Shown here: positions 24,861 through 37,609 of the stretch, piece by piece | Position numbering within the stretch: the stretch's first letter is position 1 | Layout of the letters: each line of letters begins with the position of its first letter | From: Strobilurus pachycystidiatus | Lineage: Eukaryota; Basidiomycota; Agaricomycetes; Agaricales; Physalacriaceae | DNA: 64,000 nt | Assembly: GCA_019915135.1 (NCBI GenBank) | Contig: JAHLMK010000001.1 | Location: forward strand, 4,092,001 to 4,156,000 | Direction of reading: 5' to 3' | Translations under genes and position numbers: made by a program | Notes under the pieces: generated by a model | What the model saw: only the letters and a program-made list of their open reading frames with translations | Told to the model about the DNA's origin: nothing | Databases searched by the model: none

Positions 24861-26000
24861 CCCGCTGCGCACCCCGCCCGAAACCAGTCGAACACTTCAT
24901 GCTGCCAACATGACAGTCCTCGTCTTCGCGAGGCCGCGCCAACACTTTTGCCTCATTGCACGCCGTGTTCGAGACGGCGTTCTTCGCCTCGCATTTGCCT
25001 CCTCTTCCGGGACGAGGACGAGTACGTAGTCGAGGCTGTTGGCGCGGAGTCCTGTTCGCAGGATGTGGTTGCCTATTCAGAGGACAATATCTCCAGTAGC
25101 GTTGCCACATAACCTACCTCCCGCTTCTCAACGAATCCGTCCACGTCCCCCCCAAGCTCGTCCCCTCCTCACACACAACCTCCTCCCCTTCCTCCATCCC
25201 ACACACATCCTCTTCATCCATTCATCCCTCCGCCCTTTATCGAGGACGAGCCAGACCAGCATGCGATCGAGGTTCTACTCGGTTGGCGAGGCTGCGGTGA
25301 CAACCCCTGCTACTTTGACAACGACCGCCTTGAACATCCGGCGTGCCGACTCCTGCTACATGCCACGCCGTCCCCGAGCGACTCATTCAGAGCACGCACA
25401 TCTTCCTCCGCGCAGAGACTGAACACCACAGCGACAGACTCGCGGCATGGGGTGTTTGGAGAAGGGAACTTGGGAAGTGTGTCTGCTGAAGGTGAAGGTC
25501 TGCGAGGGGTGCCGGGATGCACCGCGGCGCCTTCGACTACACGGGGAAAGGCTACAATTATGCCACTTCCTAGCTCGGGCTTGAGTACGTTTCTTCCTTC
25601 TGTACCCGTTTTCATTCTCACTACCCTTCCGGCAGCATGAACACTCCCATAATCAACAACCTGACCACAACGCTTATCACATGCGGCTCGCGCTCTTTTT
25701 TGAGCTGGCTACCACCGCGCCGGAACCGTCGTCATCTCGCTGCTCTCCGCCCTCGCTACGGTCTCTTCGGCATCGTGCCCCACCGCATCCGTGACCAGGG
25801 CGTCGAATCTCAATGCTGAGTTTGAGAAAGCGTCGGGCGCGCTGATGCTCGCGCTCTGCTGACGTGTCTGGGAGCTACTAGGGGCGGAAGAAGGCGTATA
25901 CGACCTATCGAATGATGAAATGCGATGGCAGTTACGATTGAGAAAGCTACTAACCATCATTCAATCTATAATATTATAATCCTTGGACTCTTTCCATTTA
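24860..26000. other. decayed sequence between Atg11-like fragments
   Basis: Open readings exist on both strands but none shows a domain I recognise or a match to the other units. From about 26010 similarity to 7920 and 41570 begins (spacer block). Confidence 0.3.
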
Positions 26001-26009
26001 TTTACTGTA

Positions 26010-27040
26010 GTATTACTGTAATATTCATAGGAGACTCTTTACTACTTAATGACACGCGTACTTGAGGTGCGACTGAATGCATATAGTAATGCGCGCTGCA
26101 AGCTGCAAGGTTGATCGGGGTCTGAGGTGACGCTGCCAGTTACCTTCAAGTTCTCATATGACGGCAAATCTCAGCAACATCCTCTTTGGGCTTCACGACT
26201 GCTCGCATCCAGCGCCAATGAGCATGAACTGGGTGCGCTTGACGACCGCATGCATAAACTTATCAACGTCCGCCCATCATCGTCACTGTGACCTTTGACA
26301 CGAAATACCTGTCCAAGGACAACGTTCGCCCTCACCACCGTCTCCTCCGACTTCATCGTCACCTTTTGACCACTTCAACGCCGGCGAGAATGCCGGACGG
26401 ACTGGCGGAAGACTATGGGCGTTCTTTTTGACGGATATCGCGAAGCTGGCGGACTGCCTATGTACCTGGTGAGTCGTTGTGCTCGTCGTGGCTTCGGAGT
26501 GCACACTGACGACGAGCAGGAGGTATAGCGCGTCAATGCACGCAGCTGCGAACGTTTCTCGGGGACACATATAGAGCTGGCGCATAGAAGCTGAAGGCTC
26601 CCCGGCCCTTTTCAAGCCACCCAGGATGAAGAGGACGACCGTGAAGACGACCCGACCATCAAGACTCATAACCCAGCGTCCTCTAGCAAAGGATGACGAG
26701 AAAACCGTCCTCTCGCAAGAACCCCGACAGGCCTCCGACTCCTTCCTGATAACAAATGGAATATTGGAAAGTCGACCGGATGGATGATTCACGAAAAGTT
26801 TGTATGTTGTTATATCTGCTGGGTACCTTTGTACCCTCTAACGAACATGTATAGTCGACTTGGAGACCCATTCACGCCGTCCCAAATGGTTCCGTCTTCC
26901 CTCTATCGCTGCATCATTCCATACTGATCATCATCCTCAGAGATATGAAGTCGAATTCCTCGCCGGACGAGGCAATTCATTTCCTCTTCACTGGGCGCGG
27001 TATCATCTTCCGGATCAAGAGGCGTTTCAAGCACTCATGC
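26010..27040 (+). pseudogene. duplicated block of unknown gene, copy 2 (partial)
   Basis: Shares GAGTCGTTGTGCTCGTCGTGGCT (near 26471) and the ETHSRRPKWFRLPSIAAS-coding stretch (26860) with copy 1 at about 8190 and 8515 and with copy 3 near 41840 and 42175. Here it is followed directly by Atg11-like copy B2 instead of the rest of the block, so an order change has occurred relative to copies 1 and 3. Confidence 0.4.
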
Positions 27041-27049
27041 TCTCGTACT

Positions 27050-28600
27050 AACGCACCATGGCATACCCCGCAAAATCCCCTCACAGGCCTAGGCTCACAC
27101 CCATCTTCTCCTCGCACGCGCACAGGGTATATGTGCTCGATCAGGAGCGGCTGGTCATCGACGAGCCTGCAAGACCCCGCCGTCGTCAACGCTGCCACAG
27201 ACCCGCTAATCCTCAGCCCGACCCCATCCTCGCCAAAGCTCGGCAGCTCTTCGCACTCTCCGCGCTCCGCTCCTCGATCCTCTCCCACTCTCCACTCTCC
27301 GCCCCCAAAGCCGTCTGGGACCCTCTGCACGTTGAAGTCGAGCGCGAGCTCGAACGGCAGGTCACGCTCGTCGCAGGCATACGGGGAGATCTAGCTTGTG
27401 TCCGGGGTGTAAGAGTCCTGTTCAATGGTAAATGTAGGACGTTGGCAGACTTTGTCTGCGACAAAAAGAGATGGAACAAATGCGGGATGGGTGTCTCCGC
27501 GCGTCGGCAGACTTACGCGCACGGTGCAGTGAGGTCGGGGAGCGGGTGCGCGTTGTGGAAGCGGGCGTGCAGGTCGGCGTCGTCAGCGCGGCAGCGCCGA
27601 CGCTGCATTGAGTCATGCTCAGCTCGGCGCCATCCCGCCGTTGATGGGGAATCAATCGCTCCGCCCGCCGCGGGGTTCAGACACTTGCACAGGCTGCACG
27701 CGATGCCGCTGGAGGGGATCGTGAGAAGGAGAGGGGCCTGGGAGAGGGCGGCGGGGAAGCTGAGTGAGGGTGGGGGAAGTGCGAGGAGGAGGAGGAATGA
27801 GGAGTGGTGGATGAGCTGAGGAGGGAGGAGGAGGAGAATCGGGCGTGGAGGGAGGAGCCGGAGGGAATCCGGAGTTGACGCGTCATGACCTTGAGTCTAC
27901 GCGGACGGAGCTGCAGTCGACTTGATTGGAACTCGCTACAACCCTACAACCCGCGACGGATTTTCCGTTGCTCAAGTCAACCTCGCATCCACCCAATCTG
28001 TCGCCCAGAGCTGGCAAACGCACAACACACTATCCGCGACATGTACGATCACCTCGCCGAGGCAGATGGGGATCGGGCGGTGTTACACAATTGGAGGTGG
28101 AGGAGGGAAGAGCAGTGAAGAAGGAGAAGGATGCGCTAGCAAGGGATATACAGGGCTGCAGGCCGAGATCGATACGCAGATTACAGACACGGACGCGCGG
28201 CTCCAACGGAGGACAGATATTCAGGTCGAGCGAGACGCTGCCCCGAGGACAACTGAACGACGCCAGGGGGGACGCGATCGGCTCGAGCCATTGTTGTTTC
28301 CGGTCAATCGAGTAGTGTCCCAACCAGGACAGTATCAACAGGTAAGAGCTTTCTCTTCCTGCATTTGAGAACAGGATAAAGCCATCCAAAGGTCTCTCTC
28401 TCTCCGGTCTCGGGCAAGCGATCTTGTTAGCGATCTTGTTCCTTTCGACGCTGAGTATCGTAGGTCATCGGTTCAGAGCTCGTCGTCGTGCTAGCAAGGA
28501 GCTCGCACTCAAATCAACAGCGCGACCTTGAATCAACCCACCACGAACTCCAAACAACCCAACATGCACGCCCTCCACACCGAACGACTCGCCAGCCCAT
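27050..28600 (+). pseudogene. Atg11-like remnant, copy B2
   Basis: Begins with a second version of the N-terminal exon (RVYVLDQERLVIDEPA, about 27127-27175). Then come helical residues (VEVERELERQVTLVAGIRG), a coiled-coil part and EVEEGRAVKKEKDALARDIQ at about 28095-28155. A 253-codon reading (27058-27819) is open but crosses from the conserved frame to another. The downstream coiled coil lies in other frames. There is no C-terminal FRNF…LALF part. It probably represents decayed coding sequence. Confidence 0.5.
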
Positions 28601-29525
28601 ACTCATCAGCACGGACACCTCCACGCCCCATCGCGGGTTGGCTATCATGTCGCCGACCAAGACAAGATTTTGGAAACGCGTTGTGGATTACCCTGGACGC
28701 GAGATGTGGTGTGTTTGGAGGAAGACGGCTGATACAACTTATTTCATGCAAGGAGACGGGGCCCGGGAGGCTACGAGGCCTACGACTCGAGAGATCCTTT
28801 ACATATCACATATATATATCATACATATCCTTGGATATACTAGATAGTTTCTAGTACTACCAATCACTGTCTCACCTTGCAAGCTGCAAGGGTCATCGGG
28901 CCAATGCCAGCGAGAGTGCTGGCAGACCAAGGTCCAAGGGTATCTATTCCACGGATGTCGGATCGACGGGTGCCGGCGTCGTGGCACTGACGACGAGCCT
29001 AAGACTTTCGCGAAGGGTATGGCCTGCCGCATCACATAGCGCGGGGCAGGGGTGTACGTTGTTGATCCATGGAGCAACGACGGCGGGCGACCGAGCGGAT
29101 TCGGCGGCGCGAAGTCGTTCATGCGTTTGAACGCGATCTTGACGGTTGGGGAATCGGGATGGGTGGAAGTTGAGGTACTACTTGTCGGCTGTTGTTCAAA
29201 GAGGGAGACGGAAGGTAAGTATGATGAGCATGAATCTATGGGAATGGTGTTGCTCACTGGCTTGAGTCCTTCAGTCACCGTGACGGCGTACTTGCATGAA
29301 TCCCCGGGCACATTTCAAGAAACGGCAACCTCATCCTTCCGGCCTTTCGAAGGCAGCCGAGGTTTATTTTGGAGAGCGCATCGAGGTGTACTGTATTAAA
29401 ATCCGAGTAAGTCAAAGAGAAACAAACGAATCACATCCTCATTGACATGTGTCTCGTGCCCACGCATTGCCTTTATCTCGCAACCACGTCCATCGCTCCC
29501 AACAGCAAATCGCTCCCAAACCACA
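28600..29525. other. NLR2 upstream region shared with units 1 and 3
   Basis: A stretch at 29060-29110 (GTTGATCCA…GACCGAGCGGATTCGGCGG) matches 9585-9630. The conserved upstream element TGTACTGTATTAAAATCCGAGTAA lies at 29389-29412. No gene was recognised. Confidence 0.4.
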
Positions 29526-32500
29526 ATGCGCAAATTTTTCAAGTCCCTCAAGAAACCACGCCGCGCGAGCCGTGCGTCTACTCCGGCGTCTACGCCCGAC
29601 CGTGCGAGTCGCGCATCTACTCCAGCGGCGCCCCCCGACCTTGCGAATCAGGCGTCTACTCCAGCGCCGCCTCCCGACCATGCAAGTCGTGCATCCACTC
29701 CAGCGCCGCCGCTCGATCAGAAAGCCGCGATCGACTGGAAAGGATCGGCCAAGGTCACCTGGAGTGGCATCGAGTTGGTTTTGAAGACGGCCGAGAAATT
29801 TCTCGACGGAACCCCATTCAAAACTCCTGTCAGCGTGATTAATACGTTCATTGACTTTGTTCATGTACGTGGATTCGTAACGACCCGCTGCTTGTCATGA
29901 CCTGACATCTTCGAGCAGCAAGTTGGCGATCGCAGGGAAGACATGCGCGACCTGATGTCTTACACCCAGAAGCGCCTCGAGACCATCAACAACGCACTAG
30001 CGAAATCGGACTGCGGAGTTGCGAACAAACGCATGGTTTTGTTTGCCAAGTACGTCGAAATCTGTCAGTGCAGTCGGATATAACCTTATATATGCCGCAG
30101 GATCCTCATTGATCAGGTCGTGAAACTCCACGCGATGGCGTCGAGGTCCCTGGTGGGCCGTGCTGCGACTAGTGACGACGACATCCGGGAAATCAAGAAA
30201 ATCTTCAGTGTTCTGGATGAAGGCACGAAGAACTTCCAAGTGCGTATCTTTTTTGCCTACCCATCCATGCAAACCTGAATTCTCAACAATCAGCTGGCCC
30301 TTTTGCTGAGTATTGACCGCAATGTCACCGCCATTGTCTCCTTCATCGAGCAACACCGCCTCGAGAGCCTGCCTCGGTCACGCCAGGCCCCCTATGATGC
30401 CGATGTCAACTCCAAAGGAGTCAGTGTTACACGCGAAGAGTGCACTCCGGGGACGCGTGTCCAGATCATCAGGCGTCTGCTCGAGTGGGCACAGAATCCA
30501 TCCTCGGATACTTTGGCATCCATATACTGGCTGAACGGTGCAGCTGGTACAGGAAAGTCTACCATTGCATACTCGGTGTGCAAGGCTCTTGATGATCCCA
30601 CGGGCATCCTTGCTGCTTCCTTCTTTTGCTCTCGACAACTTGCAGTGTTGAGAGAGCGAAAGTACATCATTCCCTCCATTGCATATCAGCTAGCTCGTCA
30701 TTCAGGCTCTTTTGCCACCGCTCTTCTTAAGGCAAACTTGGATTCTGCTGATTCCTCCTCCTCCTCAAAGCAGATGAAGGATCTGCTTGTCAAAGCATGG
30801 CAGGAATCAATCAGCAACCGCCTTGGGTGCCCCGCTTATGTTATTGTTGTTGACGCCTTGGATGAAGTGCAGGGTGGCTGGGATTTTCTAAATGAGTTGA
30901 TCTCTACCATTGAGGCTGGTCATTTGACCGGACTCAAATTCCTCATCACAAGTTGGCGTGATCCACAGTTGGCTGAAAGGTGTATTGCACTGACATCTGA
31001 CTTTGTCTGCCATCTTGAAGAAGTGACCAGACATGATGTTCAGCATGACATTTTCACATTTCTGTCTGTTTCTCTTCCCAATCTTTGTAGTACATCTCAA
31101 CTTGAGATCTTAGCACAGCGTGCTGATGGTCTCTTCATTTATGCAGCTACTGTAGTCAGGTTTATCTCACATGGTCATGCTCACGCTCAAGAGCGTTTGA
31201 GACGGTTAAATAGTTTATTACAGACTTGGCCCTCACGTTCTGAAAGTGTTGAGGCACTACCAGTGGATGAACTGTACACTCAAGTGTTGAAAGATGTCTT
31301 TGCATCAGTTGGAGAGACAGATTCTCGCAACCGCCTCAGAATTCTCTATACTATTTTGTGTACAGAGGAGCCAGTCTCTGTTTCTGTGCTCAATGGTCTT
31401 CTTGGTGGAACTTCAAATAATATGGAGTTTGTAGAATATGTCATTGCACATCTTCATGCTGTTTTATATGTGTCAAAGCATGATGACTGCATATACTGGT
31501 ACCACAAGTCATTCTATGACTTTATGTGCGACTCCAAGAGGGCTCTGAATTACACATGTAATATTCTTATCCAGCATTCTTTGCTAGCTCTAGAGTGCTT
31601 TACAATCATGGATCATAATTTGCATTTCAACATTTGCAACCTCCCATCTTCATTTCTTCTTGATGCTGAGATATCAGATCTTGCTCAGCGAATCAAGAAT
31701 TCTGTCTCTCCTCTTCTTTGTTACGTCTGTCATCACTGGGTGGATCATCTCCTTAAGGGTCACTGTGGTGCAACACTTGATGTGAAGCAAGCTACAGAGG
31801 TTATCACAAAATTACGCACATTTTGTGATGGCCAGCTTCTATTCTGGATTGAAACTATGAACATTATTGGCCAAGGTGGCACATGCTCAACAATGCTCAA
31901 AATTGCGCGGAATGTATTGGATAGTCAGGTAAGTTTTTGTATGGTATCATCACTTTACCAGCATATACTAAGTTCATATAACAGGATGAAACAGAAAATG
32001 ATTTCATAATTCAATTGTCAAAAGACTTGCAAGTTGCACAGAACTTTGGTACAGCGTTCATCTCCAATCCTCTAGCGGCATCAACTCCACATCTGTATAT
32101 TTCTGCACTTGCTGCTGACAACAATGATTCAACACTTGTACGCAGATGGAGAAATCATTTTTCTAATCTACCAAAGTTGTCTGGAAAAAGAAGAAGAGAA
32201 TATCTAGTGACCACATTAAGAGGACATACACGTCAGGCCAATTCTGCCTCATTCTCACATGATGGCCGATACATTGTCTCTGCATCAAGTGACAAGACAG
32301 TGCGAATGTGGAATGTTGAGACAGGCAAAGAAGAGTTGAAGTTGGAAGGACATACAAGTCAGGTTAATTCTGCCTCATTCTCACATGATGGCCGGTACAT
32401 TGCTTCTGCATCAAATGACGAGATAGTGCGAGTGTGGAATGCTGACACAGGCCAAGAGGAGTTGAAGTTGGAAGGACATACATATTGGGTCAGGTCTGCC

Positions 32501-33963
32501 TCATTTTCACATGATGGCCGGTACATTGTTTCTGCATCGTATGACAAGACAGTGCGAGTGTGGAATGCTGAGACAGGTAAAGAAGAGTTGAAGCTAGAAG
32601 GACATATAGATTTGGTCAATTCTGCCTCATTCTCACATGATGGCCGGTATATTGTCTCTGCATCACATGACAAGACAGTGCGAGTGTGGAATGCTGACAC
32701 AGGCAAAGAGGAGTTGAAGTTGGAAGGACATACGTATTGGGTCAGGTCTGCCTCATTTTCACATGATGGCCGGTACATTGTTTCTGCATCGTATGACAAG
32801 ACAGTGCGAGTGTGGAATGCTGAGACAGGCAAAGAGGAGTTGAAGTTGGAAGGACATACAAGTGAGGTCAATTCTGCCTCATTCTCACATGATGGCCAGT
32901 ACATTGCTTCTGCATCAAATGACCAGACAGTGCGAGTGTGGAATGCTGACACAGGCAAAGAGAAGTTGAAGTTAAAAGGACATACAGATTGTGTCAATAC
33001 TGCCTCATTCTCATGTAATGGCCGATACATTGTCTCAGCATCATATGACAAGACAGTGCGAGTATGGAATGCTGAGACAGGCAAACAGGAGTTGAAATTG
33101 GAAGGGCATAAAGGTGGGGTCAGGTCTGCCTCATTCTCACATGATGGCCGGTACATTGTCTCTGCATCATATGACGGGACAGTGCGAGTGTGGAATGCTG
33201 AGACAGGCAAAGAAGAGTTGAAGCTGGAAGGACATAGAGATTTGGTCAATTCTGCCTCATTCTCACATAATGGCCGGTATATTGTCTCTGCATCACATGA
33301 CGAGACAGTGCGAGTGTGGAATGCTGAGACAGGCAAAAAGGAGTTAAAGTTAGAACAACATACAAGTGAGGTCAATTCTGCCTCATTCTCACATGATGGC
33401 CAGTACATTGTCTCTGCATCAGATGACATGACAGTGCGAGTGTGGAATGCTGAGACAGGCAAAGAGGAGTTGAAGTTGGAAGGACATACAAGTGAGGTCA
33501 ATTCTGCCTCATTCTCACATGATGGCCGGTACATTGTCTCTGCTTCAAATGATGAAACAGTGCGAGTGTGGAATGCTGAGGTAGGCAAAGAGGAGTCATT
33601 GTTGAAAGCACATGCAGGTAAGTATATACTATTTTCATTATCTATATGATGGCAAACATATTATCTTTGTACATCATCTTGTGGTTCTAATAGAACCTCA
33701 AGTACTCTAATTTTGCTTTAATTATTAACTGCTTACTGACATTATTCACAGATTCTGTCAATGATCCTAATTTGTGGTTTGTGAAGGATGGCTGGTTAGT
33801 CTCTTCAAAAGAAGAAATGCTTTTATGGCTGCCATCCACATCATTTCCTGCTCTCAGAACCCCTCACTGTGAACGGGTTATTTCTCGGTTTGGTAATTTT
33901 GGTGTAGATTTCTCAAATGCTTTTATTGGTGAAAACTGGAGCAAGTGTTATGTTGGTCATTGA
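29526..33963 (+). CDS. NACHT-WD40 NLR receptor, copy 2 (NLR2)
   Basis: Same architecture and likely role as NLR1. Exons: 29526-29864, 29919-30049, 30101-30239, 30294-31928, 31985-33617, 33752-33963 (1362 residues). Basic MRKFFKSLKK start, four 13-residue Ala/Pro units, helical N-terminal domain, Walker A GAAGTGKST, Walker B VVDALDE, HKSFYDFM, eleven WD40 repeats and the C-terminal cap. Unlike the other two copies, the sensor-1 motif reads LITSWRDP: the conserved Arg directly after LITS is Trp. The fourth intron (56 nt, 31929-31984) has no in-frame stop, but retaining it would shift the frame. The reading is otherwise intact, so the gene is probably expressed. Whether the Trp weakens nucleotide sensing is inference. 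Confidence 0.85.
32216..33601 (+). repeat. WD40-coding tandem array of NLR2, 11 x 126 bp
   Basis: Eleven in-frame 126-bp units. Units 3 and 5 encode identical 42-residue repeats and differ by only three silent bases, pointing to recent unit duplication or conversion. Residues 6/7/25/27 run RQ/S/K, SQ/N/E, YW/Y/K, DL/H/K, YW/Y/K, SE/N/Q, DC/Y/K, GG/Y/G, DL/H/E, SE/D/M, SE/N/E. Confidence 0.9.
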
Positions 33964-34430
33964 TTAGTGATATACTTCCTAGCACTTACTGTGTAAATTT
34001 TGTAAGTAGATACTTCTCATAAGTCTCAAGTATGAATTTCTTTGTGTTTAATCAATTCTGCAATTCATCATTTGAATCTGTGAGTATTATTTCCAGCCAC
34101 TGCAACAGTAGCAGGTATATGATTATTTTCTAGCAGAATATCACACTTGCCAACTCTTGTGGCAAGATATTGTGGCAAGATACTGTATTGACCAGTGATG
34201 TCTTTTTCTTGTTCCAAGACCATTTCAGTGCTACCAAACACACTAGAAATATTCACCTTTCTATTCAGCTGCAGTCATCCCACTCATTGAGTTTCAAAGT
34301 GTTTGCCCAAAAGATAAGAGTTTCACTCAACAGCATATCATTCAGCCTAAGTAGTACTGTATACACCTATATTCATATTCAGCCCTCCCAACTAAAGAGA
34401 ACCTCGACCACGTGCTGATCCTGCTCACTC
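33964..34430. other. 3' flank of NLR2
   Basis: Non-coding; matches the 3' flanks of NLR1 and NLR3 up to about 34385, then passes into Atg11-like copy C. Confidence 0.5.
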
Positions 34431-37300
34431 TCAAGCCCAAATGCAAGGAAAATGGGTGTAGGATGGACAATGGAAATGAGGTTGTGTATGAGAAGAAGGA
34501 AAAGGGCCGGGGGATACATGGCGGGAATTACGTGGACGGAAACGGTTGTGGGAATGTTGTTGGTGGCAAGACTGGACACTGAATGGGTCTTGGAACAGGA
34601 ACATTGTTCTCTGATCAGGACTCCCAGGCCATTGCATTGGACTTGCCGTCCTCTGAACTGCACTTCCGCCTCTTTCACTCTCACTCTTCACCACCTTCTC
34701 ATCCGCATGCACCAACAACCTTGACAATGAACTCAGCCTCTCTCGGGCTTCCACTCATCTCTCTTCCCATCCCATCAACACTTTGGGGAGGAGGTGAATG
34801 GAATGAGGTGAACGCTGCCTTAGGTTCGGGGGCACAGTTTGGCTGGCGGGGTGCACAGCAAATCATGTGCAGGTGCAGCTGTAACATCTGTAGGAGGTGG
34901 GCGGAAGAATGGCAACATCTTTAATTTAGACTCAGCCTCACAACCTGTGCCGCTGTCCTGGGCCTTATTGGGTTCTATTCTTGGCCTGCGACATGTAGTA
35001 TTCCGCCCCCTCTAAAAAAACAAACGGGTTGCTGGTGTTCTCTTTTCCAAACAGTGGGCATGTCAGCAACACAAATCAAACCCAAACCAGCCAGAAACAC
35101 TCTCCTCCCCCACAGCCAAATCATCCCTAACAGCAGCCCTCTTCTTTATATCCATTATCCGTGCAATGATCTACTCCCGCATACGCAGCCCCAGCGCGGG
35201 AGAGAGGAAGTAGGACGGGAAGAACACTGTGGGTGTGTTAGCAGACCAAAAAGACAAAGACTGAACAGAGAAGGCAACAAGAAGAAGTAACAAAGGTGAA
35301 AGGGAACACAAGAAGTGAGAAAAAGAAACACAATGCTCACCATTAAATGCTGCCGACCCCCCATCCCCGCCCCTCGTAGGCAGGAACAGTGCGAGGTCAT
35401 CCTTTGCAAAGTTGCGGAAAGAGATGTGCCCTTTGGTGTGTTCGCGGTCTTCTTTGCACTGCGGACCGACAGAGCGTTAGCAAGTGTTTGAAAGAAAGGG
35501 AAGGAGCATATAGCGAGTGAATGAAAGATTGGCATATTAGTGAGAGGATGAAGGGAGGTCAGAGGAGTGTACTACGGGTTGGGTAGTGCACAAAAAGGGT
35601 ACAGTGAGGATTGAGAAGACAAGGGTAAGGAATGAGAAGACAAAGGTGTGTATGGAGAAAACAAGGACAGGAAGGATTTGTACACCTGCTTCATCCACTT
35701 CTGCAACACACCACCCGCGCGCTGCATGCTCTCCACAAATGTGTCCATGTCAAACGCGCGCAGCTTCTGCGCCTACCGTTCCCTCAGTTTCCTCCTTCCC
35801 TTGTGAGCCCTCCCCCTCCTTGCACCCCACTAAGACTAAGACCCAGACCAGCACACATAACAAGTGCCAATCTCAGCACTACTCGCCTGCACCCCCCGGA
35901 AGCATCCCCTGCACCGCGCCCAGCACGCCGCCCTGTCCTGGCCCCGCGGCGGCAAGTTGTTCGGAGGCTTCGGGTGCATCGTGCAGGGTCTCCATAGAGT
36001 GTCGGGTCGATTCAAGGGATTGCAAGGTCGGTTCGAGTTCGAGGTTGGTTTGGGTTGATTCAAGGGAGCGTTAGGTTGATTGGAGTGCGGATTGCGTGGA
36101 TTGAAGTTCCTGCTTGACCCGGGCGAGCTCCTTCCTCAGCCCAATCCAGCTCCTCTTCGGCGTTCTTCAGCTGCTCTCGGCAGCGTCTCGTTCGTCTTTG
36201 ATGACCGTCTTCTCGGCCTGCATCTCCGTCCTCTGTCCTGTTTAGCCATCAAAAATGGCCAACTTTGAGCGCAATTTGTGAGACCGTTTCCATATGTATT
36301 CACATCATTCTTTTTTTAAAGATGCACTATTTTTCAAGCTCTACAAGCCTATAAACTTTTCCAGCCTTCCAGAGCTGGTGCTGATGAGTTATAAATTTGT
36401 AGTATAAGTAAAATCACACTGTTTTAGCTATAGCGTGGTGGGCGTAGATTTCTGTGCTTTCCAGTGCTCATATTCAGATTCTACGTCAAAAAAGACACTC
36501 TTCTGCCTCTTCACATTTTTCTCACAGTTGTCGGAATTACTACATTAGGAGTAATAAGTTTGGTGCATTATTTTTGTCGGTCAGTGTATGTCTCTTTTCA
36601 GCATATTCCTCTCCTCCCTCACCACCCGTCCCTCCTTCACCTGCTGCTCAAAAGCCGCCAGTCTCCATCTGCCTCGGCGAGATGATTCCACATGTCGCGG
36701 ATGGTCTGCTGTAATGTGCTGAGTTCCGATCAGGTAGATGGGCGGTTGATTTGGGCGGCGGAGAGTTTGGCAACCGTAAATTGGTGTTCGGCAAGCGTGG
36801 ATTGATGTTCGTCCGGGTGGACGCGAGCTCAGCTTGAATTGTGGCGACCACCGCCCTCCTCCCATCCCTCCCCTCCGCACCTCCTCCCTCAACAACCGAT
36901 TATCCTCCTCCACCTTTCTCGACTCATCCACAACCTCCTCACTCCTCCTCGTCGCACTTCCCCAACCCTCACTCATCTTCCCACCGCCCTCACCCATGCC
37001 CGCTCCACACCCCCCAGGGTTTCATCCTGGCAAGGACCTTCTGTATCCCCTCCCTCGTCTCCCTCGCCCCCTCCCCCTCCAGCACCTGCATGAACTCCTC
37101 GACATCTTTCCTCTCCACCTCTTCCCCAGGTTCAGGTTCCCCACCCCTCCAGCCCTTTCCCTCACCCACTCCTTCCACTCCCGTACGCCAGCGGCATTGC
37201 GTGTAGTCGATGCAGGTGCCTGAGCTCCGTGATGAGCGGGACAGTCCCCATCAGAGGCGGGATGGCCACGAGCAGCGTAGCCGTGGACGCCGACCTGCAC
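34431..37300 (-). pseudogene. Atg11-like C-terminal remnant, copy C
   Basis: The best preserved C-terminal piece. Minus strand: coiled coil (KDVEEFMQVLEGEGARET, about 37110; EEVVDESRKVEEDNRLLREE, about 36920; AFEQQVKEGRVVREE, about 36640), then STQRTLESTQTNLELE (about 36050). MDTFVESMQRAGGVLQKWMKQ is at 35750-35690, followed by an intron. Next come CKEDREHTKGHISFRNF and AKDDLALFLPTR (35460-35370), AAFN|gtgagc, an intron, then FFPSYFLSP…LRMRE*IIARIF (35215-35150). FRNF-x-GDLALFLPTR, AFN…P-YFL and REWI-ARI are the Atg11 C-terminal hallmarks as I remember them. The Trp of REWI is TAG (35171-35173). A Ser-rich tail with RLSSLSRLLVHAD follows to 34431. The N-terminal part is missing. Confidence 0.6.
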
Positions 37301-37329
37301 GCCTGCCTTAAAGGCCCGCGCACTCACCA

Positions 37330-37600
37330 TATCATTGAACATCGCCCACCCGCTTGTTGTAGCCTCCCTATGTGAAATCACGGAATGGGATGCGGCGTTC
37401 GCGGTGCTCTTTGCACTGTTGACAAGTGGAGTCAACAAAGCGAGTTGGGGGACTGAGGGTTGGGTAGTGGGTGATAGCGAGTGAGGAAGAGGGCCTGAGC
37501 AACTTGAATTTGGGATGGGGGAACACCTGCTTCACCCAGTTGCTCAACACCCCGCCCACCCGCTGCACGCGCGCGCGTCCTCTGCTCCCAATGCTTCTGA
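37330..37600 (-). pseudogene. extra Atg11-like C-terminal exon fragment, copy C'
   Basis: Minus strand: QRVGGVLSNWVKQ|gtg (about 37575-37530), an intron ending near 37427, CKEHRERRIPFRDFT*, and SGWAMFND before a gtgagt donor near 37338. This repeats the RAGGVLQKWMKQ, ISFRNF and AAFN pieces of copy C next to it, so the C-terminal exons are duplicated in tandem here. Confidence 0.45.
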
Positions 37601-37609
37601 ACCTTCTCC

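Noticed and set aside
32359..33588. 409-codon open reading on the minus strand across the NLR2 WD40 array (and 327-codon one at 47496-48479)
   Set aside because: It is antisense to the repeat array; 126 bp is a multiple of three, so one lucky open antisense unit repeats indefinitely. No start context or domain.
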